From the NCBI GenBank assembly GCA_036825155.1, contig DAISYU010000003.1:13740-77739 (forward strand): a DNA stretch of 64,000 nt. The letters are read 5' to 3'. A model generated the notes under the pieces. It was not told the origin of the DNA. It did not search any database and was given only the letters and a program-made list of their open reading frames with translations. Below are positions 44,614 to 52,181 of the stretch, piece by piece. Both the position numbers and the translations under genes were made by a program. Position 1 is the first letter of the stretch. Every line of letters starts with the position of its first letter. This DNA comes from DSAD01 sp036825155. Lineage in GTDB: Bacteria > Desulfobacterota > Desulfomonilia > UBA1062.

Positions 44614-45474
44614 CTAATCGGCCCAGAAGTCCTTTGCCAGTGCCCTGCGCGTCTGCCAGATAGACCCCTTTGATGCAAAATCTCGTACCCCGCTGCCCCT
44701 GTCTGCATCACAGACCTCCCAGAAGCCGTTTACCGCACCGCTCAATCCCGCAGAGAGCATCTCGAAACCCTGGGCAGTGTACAGATCGGTCTCACTCCCG
44801 CGGTTGATGATGTATTTGAGCTGCCTGCATGCCTGCTGATTCTTTGAACGGAGCACCTTCAGCAGGGCCTCGACCTCTTCATCAAGCCTGTCATCAGCTA
44901 CCACGCGGTTCCACAATCCCCAGTCCACCGCTCGCCAGGCTGGCATAAGCGCACCGATTATGTTGATTTGCTTTGTCCTCCTCTTGCCGATGTATCTACA
45001 AAGACGTGTGGTACCTCCCCATCCCGGGGTAATCCCACTGTCCACCTCAGGCATGCCCCAGCGCGCCCTCTGGGTTGCGATCACGAAATCGCATGCCATG
45101 GTGATCTCGAGTCCACCGCCCACTGCCATGCCATCTACCGCACTGATGGTCAGTTTATCCAGCTCTTCCAAAGCATTTGCCATGTCCTGATAAATCCGCA
45201 CTCTTCTCATCACCCCGTTTGCGCCCTGCGTGCTGTTGCCGTATTCGTCATCCCCCCACCTGATCATCTCCTTGATATCGTCCCCGGCACAAAAGGTGCC
45301 GCCGGCACCTTTGATGACCACGAATTTGATGTCTGTCGATCTCTTGATTTTCTGGATTGCATCTACAAGCATGTCGGACAGCTCAATGCTCAGTGCATTG
45401 CGGACTTCAGGCCTGTTTAGAACGATTGTTGCCGTGTCACCCTCCATTGTTACCAGCAATGGTTTTTCTGTCAT
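44614..45474 (-). CDS. Enoyl-CoA hydratase/isomerase family (crotonase fold)
   Basis: 286 residues from ATG 45474 (MTEKPLLV), 3 nt after GGGGAGGTG. Oxyanion-hole segments GGTFCAGDD and GMAVGGGLEIT are present, and the MPEVDSGITPGWGG stretch carries the Glu/Asp positions used in catalysis. A reaction such as hydration of an enoyl-CoA in beta-oxidation is likely; ring-opening or isomerase activity is possible in this broad family. Its substrates would come from the acyl-CoA dehydrogenases encoded ~14 kb away. Transcribed alone. Confidence 0.85.
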   Translation of the reverse strand: MTEKPLLVTMEGDTATIVLNRPEVRNALSIELSDMLVDAIQKIKRSTDIKFVVIKGAGGTFCAGDDIKEMIRWGDDEYGNSTQGANGVMRRVRIYQDMANALEELDKLTISAVDGMAVGGGLEITMACDFVIATQRARWGMPEVDSGITPGWGGTTRLCRYIGKRRTKQINIIGALMPAWRAVDWGLWNRVVADDRLDEEVEALLKVLRSKNQQACRQLKYIINRGSETDLYTAQGFEMLSAGLSGAVNGFWEVCDADRGSGVRDFASKGSIWQTRRALAKDFWAD

Positions 45475-45628
45475 ACACACCTCCCCTCACTTAAAAAATA
45501 AACAGCAGAGCCACCTCAGGCAATCATTGGACGGTATAACGCTTCTCTATTGTCTATCAAAAGAATGTTGAATATGCCTTGATCTATAATAAAAAGTCAT
45601 ACCGATATTACTCGGCTCAGACACAATG

Positions 45629-45816
45629 GGGCCCCTTGAAGCCAGTGAGCGAGCTACGGGAAAATCCGATAAACGAGCAATTCCTGTCTGAACGAGGCGA
45701 AGCCGAGAGAGTTTAATTGCGAGCGGATTTTCTCTTAGTGAGCGAACAAACTCCGTCAAGAGTGGCTTCTTGGGGTGCCCTTTCTTTGGTTCCGTTTCTT
45801 TGGGCATGCAAAGAAA
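45629..45816. repeat. Palindromic interspersed element beside tRNA-Arg
   Basis: A ~190-bp non-coding element that is an imperfect palindrome. Outer arms: GGGCCCCTTGAAGCCA (45629-45644) and TGGCTTCTTGGGGTGCCC (45763-45780); inner arms AAAATCCG/CGGATTTT (45661-45668, 45724-45731) and GCAATT/AATTGC (45677-45682, 45715-45720); a GGCGAAGCC mini-hairpin near the centre. AGTGAGCGA occurs twice (45644, 45737). A last hairpin, TTTCTTTG/CAAAGAAA (45795-45816), abuts the tRNA. The type resembles the dispersed T-T-T-C-T-T-T-G-G elements common in proteobacterial genomes; copy number here cannot be judged. An 86-codon frame across it is an artefact. Confidence 0.65.
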
Positions 45817-45830
45817 TGAACAAAACAGAG

Positions 45831-45904
45831 TGCGCCCAGCAGGACTCGAACCTGCGACCTTCGGATTCGTAGTCCGACGCTCTATCCAGCTGAGCTATGG
45901 GCGC
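45831..45904 (-). tRNA. tRNA-Arg (anticodon ACG)
   Basis: 74-nt cloverleaf on -. Acceptor GCGCCCA pairs with TGGGCGC, discriminator A; D arm with AGCTCAGCTGGATAGAGC; anticodon stem TCGGA/TCCGA around loop CTACGAA, anticodon ACG (A expected to be inosine, reading CGU/CGC/CGA); T arm GCAGG-TTCGAAT-CCTGC. CCA is not encoded. It stands between the palindromic element and the ATP synthase terminator. Confidence 0.97.
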
Positions 45905-45967
45905 ATACCAAAATGACCCTGCTTATATAGAAGGATTTGTCCAAAGAGTCAATAATACATATGCAAA

Positions 45968-45991
45968 GGGGGACCTTTTTTAAGGTCCCCC
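45968..45991 (-). terminator. Terminator of the ATP synthase operon
   Basis: Perfect 10-bp stem (GGGGGACCTT, 45968-45977, with AAGGTCCCCC at 45982-45991) and a 4-nt loop; on the - strand it is followed by TTTGC. It lies ~35 nt after the atpC stop. Confidence 0.8.
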
Positions 45992-46025
45992 TGCTTCCTG
46001 TATTACATGGAGTTAAGCGCTATGT

Positions 46026-46448
46026 TTACGATACCTTGTGCCAGTTATCAACAACCCTGAGTTTTACCTCGGCCTTTTTCACCTTGCTGTCCCACTTCGC
46101 ATAATCGGGATCTTCCTTGGTGAGGCCTTTCAATTTCTCCTGGGCCTGATCGAGCTCTTTCTTTACCGCATCAGTGTCAACATCCTCGGCAAGGATTGCC
46201 GACTCTGCAAGGATAATCACCCTGTCAGAGATGACCTCGGCAAAACCACCGCCTACCGCCATATAGATATCCCTGTCCTCGGCCTTTGCGATGATCTGGC
46301 CGGGCCTGAGCGTCGTGAGGAACGGCGTGTGTCCGAGCAAGACCCCGAATTCACCTGCGCTTCCCGGTGCTATTACCTCGGTAACCTTGCGGCTGAGCAC
46401 TGCCTTCTCAGGGGTAACTATGTCGAGCTGCATATAATCTTCAGCCAT
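46026..46448 (-). CDS. atpC: ATP synthase F1 subunit epsilon
   Basis: 140 residues, normal. N-terminal beta-sandwich (LDIVTPEKAVLSRKV..., GEFGVLLGHTPFLTTLRPG) and C-terminal two-helix hairpin (about 88-135) that can inhibit rotation. Epsilon connects gamma to the c-ring in the central stalk. Last gene of the operon; starts 16 nt after atpD. Confidence 0.96.
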   Translation of the reverse strand: MAEDYMQLDIVTPEKAVLSRKVTEVIAPGSAGEFGVLLGHTPFLTTLRPGQIIAKAEDRDIYMAVGGGFAEVISDRVIILAESAILAEDVDTDAVKKELDQAQEKLKGLTKEDPDYAKWDSKVKKAEVKLRVVDNWHKVS

Positions 46449-46464
46449 TTTGTAACCCCCTTTT

Positions 46465-47874
46465 TTAATCTTCTGCCAGTTTCTTTGCTTTTTCTACAAC
46501 TTCCTCGATGGTGCCCACCATGTAGAATGCCTGCTCCGGCAGATCGTCCATTTCACCGGCAACAATCTTCTTGAAGCCGTCAATGGTGTCTTTGAGTTCC
46601 ACATATTTACCCGGCATACCGGTAAACTGCTCGGCAACGCTGAATGACTGAGACAGGAACCTCTGGATCTTTCGTGCCCTGGATACGACCAGCTTGTCAT
46701 CTTCGGAAAGCTCGTCCATACCGAGGATGGCGATGATGTCCTGGAGCTCCTTGTACTTCTGCAGGATCTGCTGGACTTCACGGGCTGTCCTGTAGTGCTC
46801 TTCACCCACGATCTTCGGATCAAGGATTCTCGAGGTCGAGTCAAGCGGGTCCACAGCCGGGTAGATTCCGAGCTCAACGATCTGGCGGGAAAGAACTGTC
46901 GTTGCATCAAGATGTGAGAATGTCGTGGCCGGTGCAGGGTCTGTCAAGTCGTCTGCAGGCACGTAAATGGCCTGTACCGAGGTGATGGAACCCTTTGTCG
47001 TAGAGGTAATCCGCTCCTGTAACTCACCCATGTCAGTTCCCAGTGTAGGCTGGTATCCAACGGCGGAAGGCATGCGGCCCAGCAGAGCTGACACCTCCAT
47101 ACCTGCCTGGGTGAACCGGAAGATGTTGTCGATGAACAGCAGCACGTCCTGGTTCTGCTCGTCACGGAAGTATTCTGCAACGGCAAGTCCGGACAGCCCG
47201 ACTCGTGCGCGTGCTCCCGGAGGCTCGTTCATCTGGCCGTAAACAAGGGCTGTCTTGTCGATAACGCCGGACTCTTTCATCTCGAGCCACAGGTCGTTTC
47301 CTTCACGGGTGCGCTCACCCACGCCTGCGAACACCGAGTAACCGCCATGTTTCGAGGCGATGTTGTGGATCAGCTCCATGATGAAAACCGTCTTTCCAAC
47401 ACCGGCGCCGCCGAACAGGCCGATCTTTCCGCCCCTCATATAGGGGGTCAGAAGGTCGATGACCTTAATGCCGGTCACGAAGGAATCAATGGATGTACTC
47501 TGATCCGTGAACTCCGGCGGTTCCCGGTGAATCGGATAGCGCTTTTCGGAATCGACAGGCCCTGCCTCGTCCACGGGCTTTCCAACAACGTTGAGGATTC
47601 TGCCCAGAACTGCGTCGCCGACAGGAATGCTGATGGGAGCGCCGGTGTCCTTCACCTTCATCCCCCGTACCAGGCCGTCTGTGGAATCCATAGCGATTGT
47701 TCTGACAGTCCGGTCTCCCAGGTGCTGTGCAACTTCGAGCACGAGGTTGTCTTCTTCATCAGAAAGAAACGGATTCGATACAAACAGTGCGTTATATATA
47801 TCCGGTAGTTCTCCTTGGTCAAAGGTCACGTCAACAACAGCGCCGATAACCTGTGATATTTTCCCAATCTCCAT
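46465..47874 (-). CDS. atpD: ATP synthase F1 subunit beta (catalytic)
   Basis: 469 residues. P-loop GGAGVGKT at 155-162, the catalytic Glu in GERTREGND, and the DELSEDDKL loop (usually D-E-L-S-E-E-D) are all intact. Three copies carry the catalytic nucleotide sites of F1. A purine-rich ribosome-binding sequence precedes ATG 47874. Nothing unusual. Confidence 0.98.
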   Translation of the reverse strand: MEIGKISQVIGAVVDVTFDQGELPDIYNALFVSNPFLSDEEDNLVLEVAQHLGDRTVRTIAMDSTDGLVRGMKVKDTGAPISIPVGDAVLGRILNVVGKPVDEAGPVDSEKRYPIHREPPEFTDQSTSIDSFVTGIKVIDLLTPYMRGGKIGLFGGAGVGKTVFIMELIHNIASKHGGYSVFAGVGERTREGNDLWLEMKESGVIDKTALVYGQMNEPPGARARVGLSGLAVAEYFRDEQNQDVLLFIDNIFRFTQAGMEVSALLGRMPSAVGYQPTLGTDMGELQERITSTTKGSITSVQAIYVPADDLTDPAPATTFSHLDATTVLSRQIVELGIYPAVDPLDSTSRILDPKIVGEEHYRTAREVQQILQKYKELQDIIAILGMDELSEDDKLVVSRARKIQRFLSQSFSVAEQFTGMPGKYVELKDTIDGFKKIVAGEMDDLPEQAFYMVGTIEEVVEKAKKLAED

Positions 47875-47910
47875 AGGCTCACTCCTTTTCGCTTAATTCA
47901 ATTCCTTATT

Positions 47911-48771
47911 TTAACCTTTTAAGGCTTCAGCTCCGCCCACAACCTCCATCAACTCGGTGGTAATGGCAGCCTGTCTTGCCCTGTTGTACTTGATACTGAG
48001 TTTTTCGATCATCTCACCTGCATTGCCCGATGCACTTTCCATGGCAGTCATCCGTGCACCATGCTCGGATGCGGCAGATTCCAGCAGAGCCCGGTAGAAG
48101 AATATCTTGAGGCTCATGGGCAACAGTGCATCGAGAAGAACGTCCTCTGATGGTTCATAGAGGTATTCCACATTGATCATCTCATCATCGGACTCAATGC
48201 GCTCTACCGGCAGGACCACGTCTTGATGAAGGATCTGCGTCATGGCTGATTTGAACTCATTGAAAATGATGGTCAGCTCGTCGTATTCTTCCTTGATGTA
48301 CCCTTCGATGAGGTCGTTCCCGATATCAGAGGCCAACTCATATGACGGGGTCCCAATCGCGATCGACTTTCGTATGGGTATGTTCTTGCGTTTGAAGAAA
48401 TCCTGAGCTCTCTTCCCGATCAGCACCAGAGAAAGTTCCTCATAACGGCCCTGATTTTCCTTGATAAAACTCTCAGCCTTCCTGAATACATTCTGGTTAA
48501 AGGAGCCGCACAGGCCTCTGTCGGATGCAATCACGACCAGGACCCCTCTCTTCGGCTCCCTTACCCGTAAAAGAGGATGCATATCAGGATTCGTTCTCGT
48601 TACCAGAGAGATCAGGACCTCATTCGTCTTTATGGCATAGGGTCTTGCGGCAATGATATCGCTCTGTGCCCTCCTGAGCTTTGCAGCCGCAACCATGCGC
48701 ATGGCCGAGGTTATCTGCTCTGTCTTTTGAACAGAGTTAATCCTATTCTTTAAGTCCTTTAGACTAGCCAT
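47911..48771 (-). CDS. atpG: ATP synthase F1 subunit gamma
   Basis: 286 residues. N- and C-terminal helices form the rotor shaft: ASLKDLKNRINSVQKTEQITSAM... at the start and AITTELMEVVGGAEAL at the end are family hallmarks, and SDRGLCGSFNQN marks the Rossmann-like domain. The subunit carries torque between c-ring and F1. 13 nt after atpA. Confidence 0.97.
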   Translation of the reverse strand: MASLKDLKNRINSVQKTEQITSAMRMVAAAKLRRAQSDIIAARPYAIKTNEVLISLVTRTNPDMHPLLRVREPKRGVLVVIASDRGLCGSFNQNVFRKAESFIKENQGRYEELSLVLIGKRAQDFFKRKNIPIRKSIAIGTPSYELASDIGNDLIEGYIKEEYDELTIIFNEFKSAMTQILHQDVVLPVERIESDDEMINVEYLYEPSEDVLLDALLPMSLKIFFYRALLESAASEHGARMTAMESASGNAGEMIEKLSIKYNRARQAAITTELMEVVGGAEALKG

Positions 48772-48783
48772 CCTCTCTCCCCA

Positions 48784-50298
48784 TTATTCTTCTGTTACGA
48801 ATATCTTCTTGAACTCACCTATGGCATCTTTCAGTGCCTTTTCCGTATCGGATTCCAGAACGCCGGTTTCAGCTATAGACTTCAAGATATCCGCTTGCTT
48901 GTTTTCGAGGTATACGAAGAACTGCTCCTCAAAGCTGCCGATCACCGACGGATCATATTCGTCGAGATACCCATTGGTACCGACATAGATGATTGCCACC
49001 TGTTTCTCGACTGGCAGGGGTTTGTACTGCGGCTGCTTGAGCATCTCCATCAATCGTGCACCACGGTTGAGCTGTGCCTGTGTTGCCTTGTCCAGGTCTG
49101 AACCGAACTGGGAGAATGCGGCGAGCTCTCTGTACTGGGCCAGGTCGAGTCGCAGGGTACCTGCAACCTTCTTCATGGCCTTGATCTGTGCGTTTCCACC
49201 AACACGGGATACCGAGATACCCACGTTGATCGCCGGACGGAAACCGGAGTAGAACAGGTCGGTATCGAGGAATATCTGACCGTCGGTAATGGAAATAACG
49301 TTGGTGGGAATGTATGCGGAAACGTCACCGGCCTGGGTCTCAACGATCGGCAGTGCCGTGAGTGATCCGCCGCCCATGTCGTCACTGTACTTTGCAGCGC
49401 GCTCGAGGAGTCGTGAATGCAGGTAGAAAACGTCGCCGGGGAATGCTTCGCGTCCCGGAGGTCTTCTCAGCAGCAGAGACAGCTGGCGATAGGCCTGTGC
49501 CTGCTTGGTAAGGTCATCGTAGATGCACAGTGCATGGCCGCCTCTGTTCATGTAGTACTCACCAATAGCAGCGCCGGCATACGGAGCGATGTACTGCAGA
49601 GGTGCCGGATCCGAAGCGGTAGCTGCAACCACGACGGTATATTCCATGGCGCCGAACTGTTCCAGGGTTGCCACAACCTGGGCCACTGTAGACTGTTTCT
49701 GGCCGATTGCAACGTAGATACAGATAACGCCTGTACCCTTCTGGTTGATGATGGTGTCGATGGCCAGTGCGGTCTTTCCGGTCTGGCGGTCGCCGATGAT
49801 AAGCTCACGCTGACCTCTTCCGATGGGGGTCATGGCATCGATGGATTTCAAACCGGTCTGCAGAGGCTCTTTCACCGGCTGTCTTTTGACGATACCGGGA
49901 GCCTTGATGTCAACCACACGGTTCTCTGATGACTCGATGGGACCCTTGCCGTCGATGGGTTCACCGATAGCATTGACCACGCGGCCGAGAACATTTTCTC
50001 CCACAGGGATCTCAACGATCCTCTTGGTCCTCTTCACCTGGTCGCCTTCTTTGATGCCAACGGTTTCACCAAAAAGAACGCACCCTACGTTATCCTCTTC
50101 CAGGTTAAGGGCCATGCCCATTACGCCGCCAGGAAACTCGATGAGCTCAGACGACATCACGTTCCTGAGACCATAGATACGGGCAATACCGTCACCGACA
50201 CTCAGGATGGTACCGGTTTCGGCGACATCTATCTCTTTCTCATACCCCTTAATCTGGTCCTTAATGATTTTACTTATCTCTTCAGCCCTTATCTGCAT
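48784..50298 (-). CDS. atpA: ATP synthase F1 subunit alpha
   Basis: 504 residues. Non-catalytic nucleotide-binding P-loop GDRQTGKT at 169-176 and the conserved Arg region near SISRVGGNAQ (reads SVSRVGGNAQ), the family arginine finger. N-terminal helix for delta contact is present. Begins 1 nt after atpH. Confidence 0.98.
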   Translation of the reverse strand: MQIRAEEISKIIKDQIKGYEKEIDVAETGTILSVGDGIARIYGLRNVMSSELIEFPGGVMGMALNLEEDNVGCVLFGETVGIKEGDQVKRTKRIVEIPVGENVLGRVVNAIGEPIDGKGPIESSENRVVDIKAPGIVKRQPVKEPLQTGLKSIDAMTPIGRGQRELIIGDRQTGKTALAIDTIINQKGTGVICIYVAIGQKQSTVAQVVATLEQFGAMEYTVVVAATASDPAPLQYIAPYAGAAIGEYYMNRGGHALCIYDDLTKQAQAYRQLSLLLRRPPGREAFPGDVFYLHSRLLERAAKYSDDMGGGSLTALPIVETQAGDVSAYIPTNVISITDGQIFLDTDLFYSGFRPAINVGISVSRVGGNAQIKAMKKVAGTLRLDLAQYRELAAFSQFGSDLDKATQAQLNRGARLMEMLKQPQYKPLPVEKQVAIIYVGTNGYLDEYDPSVIGSFEEQFFVYLENKQADILKSIAETGVLESDTEKALKDAIGEFKKIFVTEE

Positions 50299-50299
50299 C

Positions 50300-50845
50300 C
50301 TATATCTCCCCTTTTAAACTCTGTTTTAATCTGGATATTTGTGTCCTTACGCTTCCGTCATACACCTTACCCTCAATCTCGGCTATCACACCACCGATAA
50401 GGGAAGGCTCAACAGTGACGTCCACGTCTACCTCCTTCTTAACCACTTCGGAGAGTGTCTTTGCTATGCGCTCGAGCTGAGCTTTATCAAGCTCGGAGGC
50501 ACAGGTTACAATCGCGCGTACCCTGCCCGAGGCCTCGTCGAGTAACTGCTTGTAGGTATCCTTGATATCCTTTAAGAAGACAAATCTATCTTTGTCGAGC
50601 AGGATATTAAGGAAGTTTGCGGTGTACTCGGATATCCCTATTTTGGAGACAACGTCCTTGAGAATTCGCTTTTTCAGAATAATATCGTAGAGCGGGCTCT
50701 CCATTATGGACCTGAATTCTTTGCTCTGGTCCACAATCAGAGCCATGTTCTGCATATCCTCGAGGAACTTCTGCTCCAAGCCCTCTTCCTGACCCAGTTC
50801 ATACAGGGCCCTTGCATATCTCTTTGCTACGACATCGCTCTTCAA
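50300..50845 (-). CDS. atpH: ATP synthase F1 subunit delta (OSCP)
   Basis: 181 residues. N-terminal six-helix bundle starting VAKRYARALYELGQ, with the C-terminal PSLIGGVIAEIEGKVYDGSV segment typical of delta. Joins the top of F1 to the peripheral stalk. Overlaps atpF by 4 nt. Confidence 0.96.
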   Translation of the reverse strand: MKSDVVAKRYARALYELGQEEGLEQKFLEDMQNMALIVDQSKEFRSIMESPLYDIILKKRILKDVVSKIGISEYTANFLNILLDKDRFVFLKDIKDTYKQLLDEASGRVRAIVTCASELDKAQLERIAKTLSEVVKKEVDVDVTVEPSLIGGVIAEIEGKVYDGSVRTQISRLKQSLKGEI

Positions 50846-51426
50846 TTTTCTTTCACCACCTTATCCAAGTATTCTTCTACTATCTTTTTCTGGTCATCTG
50901 GGTTCATACTCTGTGTTACGAGCGAGGCTGCCATGTCTCCGGCCATATCGACCACCTGGTCTCTCAATTCCTTCTTGGCCTTTACAACCTCCTGTTCGGC
51001 AGACCATTTTGCCTGCTCCACAATACGTTCTGCAGCAGCTTTACCTTCTTCGATGATCCGTGCTTTCTCATTTTCCAGTTCACCCATGATCGCTTCACGG
51101 ATTTCTATGATATCCTGTTCCACGTTCTCGAGCTTTTTCTGATACTCGGCGTACTGGCTTTCTGCGTCGCGCCTGGCCTTATCGGCCTCTTCGAGCATCT
51201 CAGCTATCTCAACCCGTCTGTCACCAAAATATGACTTTATCTTATCTGCGAGCAGCTTCCACAGGATTGCGGCCAGGATTAAGAAATTTATAATCCTCCA
51301 GACCATTTCCCAGATCTGCCTGCCGCCACCTGATTCGGAGCCCCCTTCTGAAGCAAGACATACCGTTAAGCCCACCAGGATGAAAAATATCAACAGAGGT
51401 ACAATTTTATAATATCGCTTCATCAC
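50842..51426 (-). CDS. atpF: ATP synthase Fo subunit b, with signal-like N-terminus
   Basis: 194 residues. An extra hydrophobic N-terminal segment (about 5-25, ending near CLASEGG) comes before the usual membrane helix (about 43-65) and a long charged coiled coil. Delta-type proteobacteria often have such a b subunit. Peripheral stalk partner of the shorter b' encoded just upstream, so the stator is a b/b' heterodimer. Overlaps b' and atpH by 4 nt each. Confidence 0.9.
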   Translation of the reverse strand: MMKRYYKIVPLLIFFILVGLTVCLASEGGSESGGGRQIWEMVWRIINFLILAAILWKLLADKIKSYFGDRRVEIAEMLEEADKARRDAESQYAEYQKKLENVEQDIIEIREAIMGELENEKARIIEEGKAAAERIVEQAKWSAEQEVVKAKKELRDQVVDMAGDMAASLVTQSMNPDDQKKIVEEYLDKVVKEN

Positions 51427-51851
51427 GCAACCTTCCTCCCCAAGATCTGCTGAGCAATGGTGGCGGCCATGATACCAACCTCAGGTTCCAGCTCCTTTTT
51501 GACCCGCTCTATCTCACGGGCCATATCCTGCTGAACCTGCGATATTATTCCTTCGGCCTTTTCCCGTGCCTCGGCGATAATCACATTGGCCTCGTCGGAT
51601 GCCTCTTTGCGAGCAGTGTTCTTGGTCCCCAATGCCTCGATCTTAGCGACCTGGAGCTTGCCATTATAAGAATTGAGGATTGTGTCACTTTCAGAAATGA
51701 GCTCTTTTGCCTTTTCCCGTCCTCCCACGATCCTCTCATCTCTTTCATCAAGCACCTTTAAGATGGGCTTGTAGAGAATCTTGTTCAAGATGAACATGAG
51801 GACCAGGAAGTTCAGTACCTGGACAAAAAAGGTCCAATTAAGTTCTATCAA
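51423..51851 (-). CDS. ATP synthase Fo subunit b'
   Basis: 142 residues. One N-terminal membrane helix (about 6-25: FFVQVLNFLVLMFILNKILY), then a charged coiled coil, as in b-type stalk proteins; the P-I-x-x-x-L-D-E-R-x-x-R-I element is usual for the family. It forms the second peripheral stalk strand with AtpF. Eleven nt separate it from the c subunit gene. Confidence 0.92.
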   Translation of the reverse strand: MIELNWTFFVQVLNFLVLMFILNKILYKPILKVLDERDERIVGGREKAKELISESDTILNSYNGKLQVAKIEALGTKNTARKEASDEANVIIAEAREKAEGIISQVQQDMAREIERVKKELEPEVGIMAATIAQQILGRKVA

Positions 51852-51862
51852 AACGACCCTCC

Positions 51863-52111
51863 TTATACGACGAATATCAGGAGCAGAGCGACCACAAGCG
51901 AATAAATTCCAGTTGATTCTGCGACAGCCTGGGCCACCAGCATTGTCCTGGTTAACAATCCAGCCTCATCAGGATTTCTCCCGATTGCCTCACAGGCCTT
52001 GCCACCAACAAAACCTTCACCGACACCGGGGCCGATTGCTCCGAGCCCCATGGCAATTCCCGCACCAATAAAAGCCGCTGCTCTCACCAGATCTGCACCA
52101 GATATATCCAT
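51863..52111 (-). CDS. atpE: ATP synthase Fo subunit c, predicted Na+ type
   Basis: 82 residues, one hairpin of two membrane helices, loop near Arg45-Asn-Pro47. The ion site holds Glu32 (GPGVGEGF), Gln61, and Glu65-Ser66-Thr67 with Tyr70 (QAVAESTGIYS). Ser/Thr beside the carboxylate with Tyr70 is the Na+-binding signature of Ilyobacter c subunits; Glu rather than Gln at position 32 is the two-carboxylate variant known from Fusobacterium nucleatum. A strong GGGAGGA precedes the ATG. It lies immediately downstream of the six-hairpin protein. Confidence 0.95.
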   Translation of the reverse strand: MDISGADLVRAAAFIGAGIAMGLGAIGPGVGEGFVGGKACEAIGRNPDEAGLLTRTMLVAQAVAESTGIYSLVVALLLIFVV

Positions 52112-52181
52112 AATAACTTCCTCCCTAGCTTTGCTATATAGTATCTTTTTACTGTTTACTCTTTACAGTTTACTTCCAAAA

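Noticed and set aside
45547..45807. 86-codon - frame beginning MPKETEPKKGHPKKP
   Set aside because: Lies in the palindromic element; such frames recur as artefacts of dispersed repeats.
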